Part shown: positions 35,562 to 44,918 of the stretch, one piece after another | How the letters are laid out: each line of letters opens with the position of its first letter | Numbering within the stretch: position 1 is the first letter of the stretch | Source: Candidatus Accumulibacter necessarius | GTDB lineage: Bacteria > Pseudomonadota > Gammaproteobacteria > Burkholderiales > Rhodocyclaceae | Reading direction: 5' to 3' | Length of the DNA stretch: 64,000 bases | NCBI GenBank assembly: GCA_017302435.1 | Contig: JAFLDL010000031.1 | Location: 1-64,000, forward strand | Program-made: the position numbers and the translations under genes | Notes under the pieces: generated by a model | Told to the model about the DNA's origin: nothing | Database searches by the model: none | Seen by the model: the letters and a program-made list of their open reading frames with translations, nothing else

Positions 35562-36827
35562 ATGGACAAGAGAACTCCGCCGCCTGCACCAGGCACCGAC
35601 AGCACTACGGCGGGAGCAGCAAAGCCCACCGATGATGCCGAGTCCCCGGTTGCCAAGCCGGCGGGACGAGCACCAAGGGCACGCGCTGCCGCCTCGACGC
35701 GTGGCGCGCAGCCGCGTCGGGCGACGGCGGGTGACGTGGCGCCGGCGCACACAGCCAGTGCCATGGAAGCCTATGACGTCGCCGAGGCGGCCAGTTCGGC
35801 GATCGAGCAGAAGAAGGTCGCCCTGCATGACATCATCGCGCATGCCAAGGTTGGCGACACGGCATCGCTGGCCAAGACGCTGGAAGCCATCATGACCGGC
35901 TCGTCGCCAGACGACGCACAGGCCTTGCGCAAGGCGCTGCTTGAAAAGGAGCCGCCGCCGGCAGCGAAGCCGCCGACCAGCCCGGACGACGAACTGGCCA
36001 GCGGCTGGCGGGACAACAACTCCTACCCCTATCGCAACCTGATGTCGCGCAAGGCGTACGAAAAGCAGAAGTATCGCCTGCAGGTCGAACTGATCAAGAT
36101 GCAGAACTGGGTCAAGGACACCGGGCAGCGCGTTGTCGTGATCTTCGAGGGGCGCGATGCGGCCGGCAAGGGTGGCGCGATCAAGCGCTTCACTGAGAAC
36201 CTCAACCCGCGCGGTGGGCGCGTCATGGCGCTCGAGAAGCCGACGCAGGAGGAGCGGGGGCAGTGGTATTTCCAGCGCTACGTGCGGCACCTGCCGACTG
36301 CCGGCGAGATCGTTTTCTGTGACCGATCGTGGTACAACCGTGCTGGCGTCGAGCGCGTGATGGGTTTCTGCTCCAACGAGGAGTATCAGGAGTTCATGCG
36401 CCAGACGCCGGAAGTCGAACGGACGCTGGTGCGCAGCGGCATCCACCTGGTCAAGTTCTGGTTCTCGGTCAGCCGCAAGGAGCAGCGCCGCCGCTTCAAG
36501 GAGCGCGAGGTGCACCCGCTCAAGCAGTGGAAACTGTCGCCTATCGACCTCGCCTCGCTCGACAAGTGGGATGACTACACTAAGGCGAAGGAAGCGATGT
36601 TCTTCCATACCGACACGGCGGAAACGCCATGGACAGTGGTCAAGTCTGACTGCAAGAAGCGGGCTCGCTTGAACGCCATGCGTTACGTGCTGCACAAGCT
36701 GAACTATACGGGCAAGGACATCGAAGCGATCGGGCCCATCGATCCGCTGCTCGTCGGCCGTCCGCACGTGGTTTATGAACCGAGTGGATCCGTCCACCCA
36801 GACGTAGACCACACGCCGATCCTTTGA
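35562..36827 (+). CDS. ppk2: Polyphosphate kinase 2
   Basis: 421 residues. Transfers phosphate between polyphosphate and nucleotides in the cytosol. The PPK2 core (~150-400) shows YPYRNLMSRKAYEKQKY, Walker A FEGRDAAGKGGAIKR, lid-region RVMALEKPTQEERGQWYFQRY, Walker B FCDRSWYNRAGVE, and HPLKQWKLSPIDLASLDKW. Sequence and single-domain length fit class I enzymes, which favour ADP/GDP phosphorylation. The first ~145 residues are an Ala/Pro/Arg-rich extension plus a helical segment (AYDVAEAASSAIEQKKVALHD) not needed for catalysis. GAGAG precedes the start. A clear terminator follows, so it is monocistronic. Confidence 0.95.
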   Translation: MDKRTPPPAPGTDSTTAGAAKPTDDAESPVAKPAGRAPRARAAASTRGAQPRRATAGDVAPAHTASAMEAYDVAEAASSAIEQKKVALHDIIAHAKVGDTASLAKTLEAIMTGSSPDDAQALRKALLEKEPPPAAKPPTSPDDELASGWRDNNSYPYRNLMSRKAYEKQKYRLQVELIKMQNWVKDTGQRVVVIFEGRDAAGKGGAIKRFTENLNPRGGRVMALEKPTQEERGQWYFQRYVRHLPTAGEIVFCDRSWYNRAGVERVMGFCSNEEYQEFMRQTPEVERTLVRSGIHLVKFWFSVSRKEQRRRFKEREVHPLKQWKLSPIDLASLDKWDDYTKAKEAMFFHTDTAETPWTVVKSDCKKRARLNAMRYVLHKLNYTGKDIEAIGPIDPLLVGRPHVVYEPSGSVHPDVDHTPIL

Positions 36828-36851
36828 TCGGCAGCGAATTTGGGGTCAACC

Positions 36852-36877
36852 AGGGGCACCGCAAGTGCCCCTTTTTT
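36852..36877 (+). terminator. Rho-independent terminator after ppk2
   Basis: AGGGGCAC - CGCAA - GTGCCCCT with the last T starting a run of six T (36872-36877). Perfect 8-bp stem, 25 bases after the ppk2 stop. Confidence 0.92.
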
Positions 36878-36973
36878 CTGACGTGACGGCTTTGATCGCG
36901 TGTCGGGGCAGGGTTGCCGGGGCAGTTCTGGAGGGGCCGGATGGCCTCGGCTACAGTGCCCGGGATTGTGGGG

Positions 36974-37591
36974 ATGATGGGAAGCTTGGCCAGGCTGCGG
37001 ATTGATCAGTTTGTCACTCGCCATGTGGGTCCGATTGAACTTGCCATCGGCGCCGCCGAGTGCGTGTGCATCGAGGGCGCTTCCGGCAGTGGCAAGACGC
37101 TGTTGTTGCGCGCCATCGCCGATCTTGACCCCCACGGAGGCGAGGCCTACCTCGACGGAGCGAGCTGCAGCAGCCTGCCGGCCCCGGCCTGGCGTCATTC
37201 GGTGGCGCTGGTGCTGGCCGAGAGCCAGTGGTGGTCAGAACGGGTCGGCGACCATTTCGACCAGGGCGTCGATGCTGCCTGGCTGGCGCAACTGGGCCTG
37301 CCGGACTCGGCCATGAGCTGGGAGGTCGCTCGATGTTCGACCGGGGAAAGGCAGCGGCTGGCATTGCTGCGCACACTGATGCAGGCGCCGGCGGCCTTGT
37401 TGCTTGATGAACCGACCGGCAATCTTGACCACGAGAGCACGCAGCGGGTTGAGGGTCTGCTGACCGGGTATCAACGGCAGCGGCAGGCGGCATTGCTGTG
37501 GGTCAGTCACGATCCCGGCCAGATCGAACGGGTGGCGCAACGTCGCTTCATCCTCGATGACGGCCGGTTGGCCGAGAAGCTGCCGCGATGA
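36974..37591 (+). CDS. fetA: ABC transporter ATPase, FetA/YbbL-like
   Basis: 205 residues from ATG 36974; earlier in-frame codons exist but carry no homology. Walker A EGASGSGKTLLLRAI, Q-loop region VLAESQWWSERVGDHF, signature CSTGERQRLALLRTLM, Walker B PAALLLDEPTGNLD and H-loop LLWVSHDPGQ. Short ATPases of this type pair with a UPF0014 membrane protein to export iron or to balance metals (FetAB in E. coli). The fetB start overlaps its stop by four bases. The variant signature (STGE instead of SGGE) is common in this group. Confidence 0.85.
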   Translation: MMGSLARLRIDQFVTRHVGPIELAIGAAECVCIEGASGSGKTLLLRAIADLDPHGGEAYLDGASCSSLPAPAWRHSVALVLAESQWWSERVGDHFDQGVDAAWLAQLGLPDSAMSWEVARCSTGERQRLALLRTLMQAPAALLLDEPTGNLDHESTQRVEGLLTGYQRQRQAALLWVSHDPGQIERVAQRRFILDDGRLAEKLPR

Positions 37592-38391
37592 ACGTGGTTC
37601 AGCTCTCACCGGCCGACCTCGGCATCGCGTCGCTGCTGATCCTGGCGCTTGCCGGACTTTCATGGCGCATGCAGATCGGTAGCGAACGACAACTGCTGAT
37701 TTCGGCGCTGCGCAGCACGGTGCAGCTGTTTCTGATCGGCCTCGTGCTCAAGGTTCTTTTCGACCATGCCCACCCGGCGTGGGTCGCGCTGCTGGCGGCG
37801 GTGATGCTCACGGTCGCCGGGCGGGAAGTGATGGTGCGCCAGCGGCGCCGCTTTGTTGGCTGGTGGGGGTTCGGCGTCGGCACCCTGTCAATGTTCGTGT
37901 CGTCGTTTGCGGTCACCGTGCTGGCGCTGGTCGTGGTCATCGGCACCGACCCCTGGTACGCACCGCAGTACGCCATTCCGTTGCTCGGCATGATCCTCGG
38001 CAACACGATGAACGGCATCTCGCTGGGGCTCGACCGTCTGACCCAGGATGCTGCACAGAGACGGCTGGTCATCGAAACCCGGCTGGCGCTCGGCCATGAC
38101 TGGCGGCGGGCGATTTCCGACAGCCGCCGCGAGGCGATCCGGGTTGGCCTGATTCCGATTATCAACGCCATGTCCGCGGCCGGCATCGTCAGTCTCCCGG
38201 GCATGATGACCGGCCAGATCCTCGCCGGCACGCCGCCGGTCGAAGCCGTCAAATACCAGATCCTGGTCATGTTCCTGATCGCCGGCGGCACGGGCTTCGG
38301 CACCATGGTGGCGGTCAGCTTTGCCGCCCGGCGTCTTTTCGACGCGCGCCAGCGCCTGCGACTCGACCGGCTGAGCAAGCCCGGGAATTGA
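37588..38391 (+). CDS. fetB: UPF0014 membrane protein, FetB/YbbM-like
   Basis: 267 residues with about seven membrane segments. UPF0014 marks: ISALRSTVQLFLIGLVLK, MLTVAGREVMVRQ, IPLLGMILGNTMNGISLGLDRL, ALGHDWRRAISDSRREAIRVGLIPIINAM, GIVSLPGMMTGQILAGTPPVEAVKYQILVMFLI-type block. Permease partner of FetA at the inner membrane; iron export is known for the E. coli pair and inferred here. Start overlaps the ATPase stop (ATGA). Confidence 0.92.
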   Translation: MNVVQLSPADLGIASLLILALAGLSWRMQIGSERQLLISALRSTVQLFLIGLVLKVLFDHAHPAWVALLAAVMLTVAGREVMVRQRRRFVGWWGFGVGTLSMFVSSFAVTVLALVVVIGTDPWYAPQYAIPLLGMILGNTMNGISLGLDRLTQDAAQRRLVIETRLALGHDWRRAISDSRREAIRVGLIPIINAMSAAGIVSLPGMMTGQILAGTPPVEAVKYQILVMFLIAGGTGFGTMVAVSFAARRLFDARQRLRLDRLSKPGN

Positions 38392-38459
38392 CCGTACAGC
38401 GGCAATGCGGCTTGCCGGGCGTCAAGCAGTGGCGCTCTGACGCTTGCAGCGGCGCACAG

Positions 38460-39416
38460 TCAGACGAAGACAGATGCGACCAGACGGCTGGCCTTGCCCA
38501 GGACATCAGGGCACAGACAATCAACTTCCTGTGGCTGCAGGGTGTTGCCGATCCAGGTGATCTGCCGCTTGGCGAGCTGGCGGCTGGCGTAGATGCCACG
38601 GTCGCGCAGTTCGCCGCGGGGTGCGAGCCCTGCCTGAACGTCCCACACCTGGCGGTAGCCGACGCAGCGCATCGATGGCAGCTCGGCCGCCAGGCGATAC
38701 TTCCGGCACAGGCCGTCGACTTCGGCTTCCAGCCCGGCGGCGAGCATGTGGGCGAAGCGATCGGCGATGCGCTGGTGCAGAATGGCGCGGTCGGACGGCA
38801 GCAGGCCAATCGACAGGAAGCGGTATTGCGGCGCCGGCCTGGCGCCGATGGCGATCAGCGCCGAAAGCGGGCGGCCGGAAAGGCGAAAGACCTCGAGCGC
38901 GCGCTGGATGCGCTGCGAGTCCGTGGGGTGAAGACGGGCGGCGGTTGCCGGGTCGACCCTGGCGAGTTCGGCGTGCAGCGCCGGCCAACCGCGGGCAGCG
39001 GCTACCTGGTCGATCTCCAGACGCGTTGCCCGGTCGGCTGGCGGGAGATCGACGAGGCCTTCGATCAGCGCCTTGAAATAAAGCATCGTGCCGCCGACGA
39101 GCAGCGGTACCCGGCCGCGGGCCGTGATCTCGGCCATCGCCGCCAGGGCGTCGGCGCGGAAGCGGGCGGCAGAGTAGGTTTCCTCGGGACTGATCAGGTC
39201 GATCAGGCGATGTGGAAAGTCGGCCAGTGTCGCCGCATCGGGCTTGGCCGTACCAATATCCATGTCGCGAAAGACCTGCGCCGAGTCAACGCTGACCAGT
39301 TCGACGGGAAAGCGCCGCGCCAGCTCGATCGCCACCCGCGTCTTGCCGCTGGCAGTGGGCCCCATCAGCAGGATGGCCGGCGGCAGGTGTCCGGCAGGCG
39401 TTGTGTTGTCGATCAT
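38460..39416 (-). CDS. miaA: tRNA dimethylallyltransferase
   Basis: 318 residues. Adds the dimethylallyl group to A37 of tRNAs that read codons starting with U. P-loop [93 protein letters not shown] and the closing TWIGN-type block. It is downstream of mutL and its start overlaps the mutL stop, the same mutL-miaA order as in enterobacteria. Full length. Confidence 0.96.
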   Translation of the reverse strand: MIDNTTPAGHLPPAILLMGPTASGKTRVAIELARRFPVELVSVDSAQVFRDMDIGTAKPDAATLADFPHRLIDLISPEETYSAARFRADALAAMAEITARGRVPLLVGGTMLYFKALIEGLVDLPPADRATRLEIDQVAAARGWPALHAELARVDPATAARLHPTDSQRIQRALEVFRLSGRPLSALIAIGARPAPQYRFLSIGLLPSDRAILHQRIADRFAHMLAAGLEAEVDGLCRKYRLAAELPSMRCVGYRQVWDVQAGLAPRGELRDRGIYASRQLAKRQITWIGNTLQPQEVDCLCPDVLGKASRLVASVFV

Positions 39417-41263
39417 CGGCCGCGCAGGAAGTGGCGGTCGAGGTCGGCCATGCTCAGTTGGGTCCAGGTCGGACGGCCATGGTTGCAGTGGCCGGAACGT
39501 TCGGTTTCTTCCATCTGGCGCAGCAGTCCGTTCATTTCCGCCAGCGACAGCAGGCGCCGGGCACGTACGGCTCCCTGGCAGGCCAGGCTGCTCAGGAACT
39601 CGTTGCGCCGGGCAGTCATCAGTTGCGTGACGCCATGCTCGCGCAACTCGCCGAGCAGCGAGCGGGCCAGCGCGGCGGGATCGGCGGCCAGCAGCAGTGC
39701 CGGGATGCTTCTGACGGCCAGTTGCCGGGGTCCCACCGGTGCCAGATCAAATCCAAGCTGCCGCAGCGTCTCGGCGTGTTCTTCGGCAGTGGCGACGTCG
39801 ATCGCTTCGGCGTTGAACACCGCTGGAATCAGGAGTGCCTGGGTTGCCAATTGCCGTTCGTCGAACGCCCGTTTGAGCTTCTCGTAGAGGATGCGTTCGT
39901 GCGCCGCATGCATGTCGACGACGACCAGCCCCTGGGTATTCTGCGCCAGGATGTAGACGCCGTGCAACTGGGCAAGGGCGTAGCCGAGCGGCGCTTCCTC
40001 GCTGTCGGCGGTGGCCAGCGTCCCCGGCGATTGGGCCGGCGGCAGCATGGCCGGGGTTTGCGCCGCCTGGACAAAGCTCAGGTAGGCGTCGTTGGTGACG
40101 GCTTCGCCGGTGCGTAGCGGCGCCTGGTAGGGTAGCCGGTAGCCAAAGGCAGGGCTGCCTGGAATACCCGGCGGCGCGCTGGCCGCATGTTCCGGGGCGA
40201 GTGATTCCCTGCCGTCCGGCGCTGTCCCCGCGATGGCAGGCGAGGCGAAGGGCTTCGTCACCAGCGGACCGGACAAGAGGCGCTGCACGGCATGAAAGAC
40301 AAATTGATGGACTGCGCGCGCATCACGGAAGCGAACCTCGGTCTTCTGCGGGTGCACATTGACGTCGACGGTGGCTGGATCGACCTCCAGGAACAGGCAG
40401 TAAGCCGGGTAACGGCTGCCGTGCAGCAGGTCCTGGTAAGCCTCGCGCAGCGCGTGGCCGAGCAGCTTGTCGCGTACGAAGCGGCCGTTGACGTAGCAGT
40501 ACTGGGCATCGCTGCGCGCGCGCGAATAGGCCGGCAGGGCGCAGTAACCAGAAACCCGCAGGGGGCCGGCCCGGGCCTCGAGCTGGCGCGCCTCGGCGAG
40601 AAAGTCGTCGCCAAGGATGGCGCCGGCCCGCCCGCGGGTGTCGCTGCTCACCAGGTGCAGGCTGACGCGGCCGTTATGCGAGAGGGTGAACGCGACTTCG
40701 GGATGCGCCAGTGCGATGCGCTTGACCGTCTCGGCACAGTGGGCGAATTCGGTGTTGTCGGACTTGAGGAATTTTCGCCGTGCCGGCGTGTTGTAGTAGA
40801 GATCGCGCATTTCGACCACGGTGCCGATTGCCAGCGCCGCCGGCGCCGGTATCGCTCCGGCTTCGCTGCCGAGCCGCCAGGCATGCTGTCCGGCCATTGT
40901 GCCGCCTTGCTGACGGCTGGTCAGCGTCAGGCGAGCGACGGCAGCCACCGAAGCCAGCGCCTCGCCACGAAAACCGAGGGTAGCGACCCGTTCGAGATCA
41001 TCGAGCGAAGTGATCTTCGACGTCGCATGACGGAGCAGGGCAAGTGCCAGTTCGTCACGCGCGATGCCGCGACCGTCGTCACTGACGCGGATCAGTTTGA
41101 CGCCACCCTCTTCAAGGTGGATCTGGATCGCCGAGCTGTCGGCATCGAGGGCATTCTCAAGCAGTTCCTTGAGCACTGAAGCCGGCCGATCGACGACCTC
41201 GCCGGCAGCGATTTGGCTGATCAGCAGATCGGGCAGGAGATGGATGCTCGCGGTTTCCGGCAT
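39413..41263 (-). CDS. mutL: DNA mismatch repair protein MutL
   Basis: 616 residues from ATG 41263 ([34 protein letters not shown]-type start; the earlier codon at 41317 lacks homology). GHKL ATPase motifs: [46 protein letters not shown]-terminal dimerisation domain from ~430: [42 protein letters not shown] and the CxHGRP motif in HCNHGRPTW; no DQHA(X)2E(X)4E endonuclease motif, as expected where MutH-type repair exists. Couples MutS to downstream excision. Divergent from dedA. Confidence 0.96.
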   Translation of the reverse strand: MPETASIHLLPDLLISQIAAGEVVDRPASVLKELLENALDADSSAIQIHLEEGGVKLIRVSDDGRGIARDELALALLRHATSKITSLDDLERVATLGFRGEALASVAAVARLTLTSRQQGGTMAGQHAWRLGSEAGAIPAPAALAIGTVVEMRDLYYNTPARRKFLKSDNTEFAHCAETVKRIALAHPEVAFTLSHNGRVSLHLVSSDTRGRAGAILGDDFLAEARQLEARAGPLRVSGYCALPAYSRARSDAQYCYVNGRFVRDKLLGHALREAYQDLLHGSRYPAYCLFLEVDPATVDVNVHPQKTEVRFRDARAVHQFVFHAVQRLLSGPLVTKPFASPAIAGTAPDGRESLAPEHAASAPPGIPGSPAFGYRLPYQAPLRTGEAVTNDAYLSFVQAAQTPAMLPPAQSPGTLATADSEEAPLGYALAQLHGVYILAQNTQGLVVVDMHAAHERILYEKLKRAFDERQLATQALLIPAVFNAEAIDVATAEEHAETLRQLGFDLAPVGPRQLAVRSIPALLLAADPAALARSLLGELREHGVTQLMTARRNEFLSSLACQGAVRARRLLSLAEMNGLLRQMEETERSGHCNHGRPTWTQLSMADLDRHFLRGR

Positions 41264-41331
41264 CGGCTGATTATACCGGCCCGGCTTCCGGTAGAATCGC
41301 GCCTTTGCACCTGCCACCCCTTTTTCGTCCC

Positions 41332-41967
41332 ATGGAATACCTGACTGCCTTCATCGACATCATCCTGCATCTCGACAAGCACCTGGCGATGCTGGTGCAG
41401 CAGTATGGGCAGTGGATCTACGTCATTCTTTTCGCGATCATCTTCAGCGAGACCGGTTTTGTGGTGACCCCGTTTCTGCCTGGCGATTCGCTGCTCTTCG
41501 TGGCGGGGGCGCTGGCCGCGCTGGGGGGCATGGAGATCGGCGTTCTCCTTGCGGTGCTGACGGCCGCTGCGGTCCTCGGCAACATGCTCAACTACCAGAT
41601 TGGCCGCTACCTTGGACCGAAGGTCTTCCACTGGGAGCAGTCGCGTTTTTTCAACAAGGCGGCACTGCAAAAGACGCATGCCTTTTACGAGAAGCACGGG
41701 GGAAAGACCCTGGTCATTTCTCGCTTCCTGCCCCTGTTCCGCACCTTTGCCCCATTCGTGGCGGGGATTGGCGCGATGACCTACGCGAAGTTCAGCTTCT
41801 TCAACGTGGTGGGTGGTGTCGGCTGGGTCGGTTCGCTGACGCTGGCGGGCTACTGGTTTGGCAACCTGCCATGGATTCAGCGGAACCTGACCGCGGTGAT
41901 CGTGGCGATCGTCGTCGTTTCGTTGCTGCCGGCATTCGTCGGCTGGCTGCAGCACCGGAAGACCTAG
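41332..41967 (+). CDS. DedA-family membrane protein
   Basis: 211 residues, four to five membrane segments. DedA marks: IFSETGFVVTPFLPGDSLLFVAGALAA, an LGNMLNYQIGRYLG block, FYEKHGGKTLVISRFLPLFRTFAPFVAGIGAM with the conserved F/SRF.P..R..A..xAG, and VGGVGWVGSLTLAGYWFG. DedA proteins are proton-dependent lipid (undecaprenyl phosphate or phospholipid) flippases or modulators of membrane potential. Divergent from mutL and three bases upstream of purN. Confidence 0.93.
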   Translation: MEYLTAFIDIILHLDKHLAMLVQQYGQWIYVILFAIIFSETGFVVTPFLPGDSLLFVAGALAALGGMEIGVLLAVLTAAAVLGNMLNYQIGRYLGPKVFHWEQSRFFNKAALQKTHAFYEKHGGKTLVISRFLPLFRTFAPFVAGIGAMTYAKFSFFNVVGGVGWVGSLTLAGYWFGNLPWIQRNLTAVIVAIVVVSLLPAFVGWLQHRKT

Positions 41968-41970
41968 CCC

Positions 41971-42624
41971 ATGATCTCGCTGGTGATATTGATCTCCGGG
42001 CGCGGCAGCAATATGGCGTCACTGCTGGCTGCGGCGGATACCGGCGAGCTGCCGGCACGGATCGTCGGCGTCATCTCCAGCCGTCCCGATGCCCGGGGTC
42101 TGCAGACTGCCGCCTTGCACGGCGTGCCGACACGCGTTCTGGATTACCGACTGTTTGCCGAGCGCGAGCAGTTCGATGCCGCGCTGGCGGAGGCCATCGA
42201 CGGCTTCGCGCCTGATCTCGTCGCCCTGGCGGGATTCATGCGAATTCTCGGTGGCAATTTCGTGCGCCATTACGAGGGACGATTGATCAATATCCACCCC
42301 TCGCTGTTGCCGGCCTTCCCTGGCCTGCACACGCACCGTCGGGCCTTGGCCGAGGGGGTCCGGATTCATGGCTGCAGCGTACACTTCGTGACACCGGATC
42401 TGGATCACGGACCGATCATTGTCCAGGCTGCCGTACCGGTACTCGACGAAGATGACGAAGCGGCGCTTGCGGCGCGTGTCCTGGTGCAGGAGCACCGGGT
42501 CCTTCCGCTGGCCGTCCGCTGGTTTGCCGAAGGTCGCTTGCGTCTGCAGGAAGGGCGCGTTAAGCTGGACTCGCCGCTGTCGGGCGAGGCGGTACTGATC
42601 GCCCCGCAGCTCGCTGCCAGCTAG
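41971..42624 (+). CDS. purN: Phosphoribosylglycinamide formyltransferase
   Basis: 217 residues. Uses 10-formyl-THF to formylate GAR in purine synthesis. LISGRGSNMASLL (phosphate loop), SRPDARGLQTA, VLAGFMRILG-like LVALAGFMRIL, INIHPSLLPAFPGLHTHRRAL with the catalytic Asn-His pair, GCSVHFVTPDLDHGPIIVQAAVPV with the catalytic Asp. Begins three bases after dedA and is followed 12 bases later by the DUF3108 gene, so purN, DUF3108, rsmB-like and mscS form one run. Confidence 0.96.
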   Translation: MISLVILISGRGSNMASLLAAADTGELPARIVGVISSRPDARGLQTAALHGVPTRVLDYRLFAEREQFDAALAEAIDGFAPDLVALAGFMRILGGNFVRHYEGRLINIHPSLLPAFPGLHTHRRALAEGVRIHGCSVHFVTPDLDHGPIIVQAAVPVLDEDDEAALAARVLVQEHRVLPLAVRWFAEGRLRLQEGRVKLDSPLSGEAVLIAPQLAAS

Positions 42625-42636
42625 GTTCGCCAGCCG

Positions 42637-43659
42637 ATGCCAGTGGTCCTGATCATCGCCTTTGCTGCCTCGCTGGGCGCACATGCGCTGGCGCTCTTTG
42701 GTCCGGACATCGATTTGTCGACCGTCAGCGAGCCGCCACTGCTGGTGGTCGAACTGAAAACGCCACCAGCACCGCCACCCCTGCCGCTGGCGAAATCTGA
42801 GGCAAAGGCGGCAGCAGCGAAAGACAGCCCGATCCGGAGCACCGCAAGCCGTCGGCGACCGCCTGCTCCGGCGGCGCCTTTGCCGTTTTCGAGCGAAGCC
42901 GACTCGCCGTTGGCGACCCCTGCGCCCATGTCCTCGCCGGAGCCAATGCTGGAGCACGATGCCGAGCAGGACCTGCAGCCTGCAGTACCCTCGTCGCCAC
43001 TTGCCGAAGCCCTGCCGGTGGCTTCGACGCTGCCGGCACGAGGCCTGATCCGTTATCGCGTTGATCGCGGTGACCAGGGTTTCCAGATCGGTTTTTCGAT
43101 CCACGAGTGGGAAGCCGCCGACGGTGCCTACCGGATCACCGCAGTCAGCGAAACCACCGGCCTGGTCGCATTTTTCAAGCCGCTGCGGATCGAGGTCGAG
43201 AGTCGAGGCCGGCTGACGGCTGCCGGACTGGTACCCGAACACTTCATGACCCGCCGCGAGGGGCGTGCCACCGGCGAGAGCGCCGAGTTTGACTGGGAGA
43301 ACATGCAGTTGCGCATGGGCAATCGGCCAGCGCAGGCATTGAGCCTGGGATCGCAGGACCTGCTGTCCTATCCTTACCAGTTGGGATTGATCGCCGACCT
43401 TGCCTCGGGCGGCAGCCTGCCGATTGCAACTGGCAAGAAGTATGCGAACTTTCAACTCGAAGTCGTCGGTGACGAGGACATCGAGATTCCGGCCGGGACC
43501 TTTCGCACCCTGCATCTGCGCGTTCCGGGCGTGGCGACGACAGAGATTTGGCTGGCGTACGACCGTGCGCTGCTGCCGGTGAAGATCCAGCACGTCGATC
43601 GCAAGGGCAATCTCTACGTGCAGGTGGCGACCGCCATCGAACTCAGCCAGGAGCCATGA
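42637..43659 (+). CDS. DUF3108 periplasmic protein with N-terminal anchor
   Basis: 340 residues. Residues 1-20 are a single membrane segment (VLIIAFAASLGAHALALF), in the style of TonB-like anchors. Residues 35-130 are a Pro/Ala/Ser-rich spacer. Residues 135-335 form the DUF3108 domain: RGLIRYRVDRGDQGFQIG, AYRITAVSETTGLVAFFKPLRIEVESRG, FDWENMQLRMG, GSQDLLSYPYQLGL, IPAGTFRTLHLR, IWLAYDRALLPVKIQHVDRKGN. Function is not established; DUF3108 resembles outer-membrane-lipid handling beta domains. The stop overlaps the start of the methyltransferase gene (ATGA). Confidence 0.85.
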   Translation: MPVVLIIAFAASLGAHALALFGPDIDLSTVSEPPLLVVELKTPPAPPPLPLAKSEAKAAAAKDSPIRSTASRRRPPAPAAPLPFSSEADSPLATPAPMSSPEPMLEHDAEQDLQPAVPSSPLAEALPVASTLPARGLIRYRVDRGDQGFQIGFSIHEWEAADGAYRITAVSETTGLVAFFKPLRIEVESRGRLTAAGLVPEHFMTRREGRATGESAEFDWENMQLRMGNRPAQALSLGSQDLLSYPYQLGLIADLASGGSLPIATGKKYANFQLEVVGDEDIEIPAGTFRTLHLRVPGVATTEIWLAYDRALLPVKIQHVDRKGNLYVQVATAIELSQEP

Positions 43660-44918
43660 CCGTGCGTTTCAGTGCTGCCCTCTTTCGTCATGCCGAAGCG
43701 CTGCTCTCTGAACTGTTGCGCTCGCCCTTTCCCGCCGACCAGGTGGTTAGCCACTATTTTCGCCAGCATCGCGAACTCGGCCATGCCGACCGCGGCTTCG
43801 TTGCCGAAGCGGTGTTCGCAGTCCTGCGTCGCAAACGCTCGCTGTCGGCACGTTGCGCCGACGAGGTGACTTCGCGGCGGTTGCTGCTCGCTGCGCTGGC
43901 CTGTCTGCAGGGGATGAACCGGCGTGAGCTGGAGGGCGTGTTGAGCGAGTCCGAAGGCAAGTGGCTGGCGCAGGCCAAGGCGGTGAAGATGGAAGAGCTG
44001 CCGCCAGCGGTGCGCCTTGATCTGCCCGATTGGCTGTACGCGGAGTTCAGCGCACAGTTCGCCGCTGACGAAGTCGTGCAACTGGCAGCGGGGCTCAACC
44101 AGCCGGCGCCGCTTGACCTGCGCGTCAATTCGCTCAAGGCGTCTCGGCAAGGGGTGTTGGCGCGCCTGCTCGCGGACGGACTGGTGGCCGAGTCCTGTAC
44201 CTATTCGCCGCTTGGCATTCGCCTGGCGGGCAAACCGGCGTTGTCGAAACATCCGCTGTTCATTGACGGCAGCATCGAAGTGCAGGACGAGGGCAGCCAG
44301 TTGCTGGGTTTCCTTCTGCAGCCCAAACGCGGTGAGATGGTCGCCGACTTCTGCGCCGGTGCCGGTGGCAAGACCTTGTTGCTCGGCGCACTGATGCGCT
44401 CGCAGGGCCGGCTCTATGCCTTCGACGTCGCCGAGCGGCGGCTGGCCAGACTGAAGCCGCGGCTGGCACGCTCGGGCCTGTCGAATGTGCATCCGGTGCG
44501 TATCGAGTCCGAGCGGGACATCCGAATCCGACGTCTTGCCGGCAAGCTCGATCGGGTACTGGTCGATGCGCCATGTTCCGGGCTGGGCACCTTGAGGCGC
44601 AATCCGGACATGAAGTGGCGGCAGACGCCGGCCAGCGTTGCCGAGCTGTGTGCCCAGCAGGCGGCGATTCTCGCGGCCGCTGCCAGTCTGGTGAAACCGG
44701 GCGGGCGGCTTGTGTATGCCACTTGCAGTCTGCTCGAGGCCGAGAACGAAGTCGTGGTCCAGGCTTTCCTGGCACGGCACCCGGAGTTTTCTGCCTGCTC
44801 GGCGCAGGAAGTTCTGGCCAGGCAGGAGATCGCGATTGACATTGGCGAGCGGCTGCGGCTCTTTCCGCATCGCCACGGGACTGATGCCTTCTATGCGGCG
44901 GTGATGGAGCGAAAATGA
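43656..44918 (+). CDS. RsmB-like RNA (cytosine-5) methyltransferase
   Basis: 420 residues from ATG 43656 in the stop of the preceding gene. NOL1/NOP2/Sun family, SAM-dependent, RNA m5C. Visible: a shortened NusB-like helical N-terminus (DRGFVAEAVFAVLRRKRSL), RVNSLK, IEVQDEGSQLLGFLLQPKRGEMVADFCAGAGGKTL, LVDAPCSGLGTLRRNPDMKWR with the release Cys in PCSGLG, and LVYATCSLLEAENEVVVQAFL with the nucleophilic TCS Cys. It is shorter than E. coli RsmB (429) and closest in layout to a second RsmB-like paralogue in betaproteobacteria; target base unproven. Confidence 0.92.
   Translation: MTVRFSAALFRHAEALLSELLRSPFPADQVVSHYFRQHRELGHADRGFVAEAVFAVLRRKRSLSARCADEVTSRRLLLAALACLQGMNRRELEGVLSESEGKWLAQAKAVKMEELPPAVRLDLPDWLYAEFSAQFAADEVVQLAAGLNQPAPLDLRVNSLKASRQGVLARLLADGLVAESCTYSPLGIRLAGKPALSKHPLFIDGSIEVQDEGSQLLGFLLQPKRGEMVADFCAGAGGKTLLLGALMRSQGRLYAFDVAERRLARLKPRLARSGLSNVHPVRIESERDIRIRRLAGKLDRVLVDAPCSGLGTLRRNPDMKWRQTPASVAELCAQQAAILAAAASLVKPGGRLVYATCSLLEAENEVVVQAFLARHPEFSACSAQEVLARQEIAIDIGERLRLFPHRHGTDAFYAAVMERK

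Noticed and set aside
42019-43593. 524-codon minus-strand frame over purN and the DUF3108 gene
   Set aside because: Antisense shadow of two real, conserved genes.
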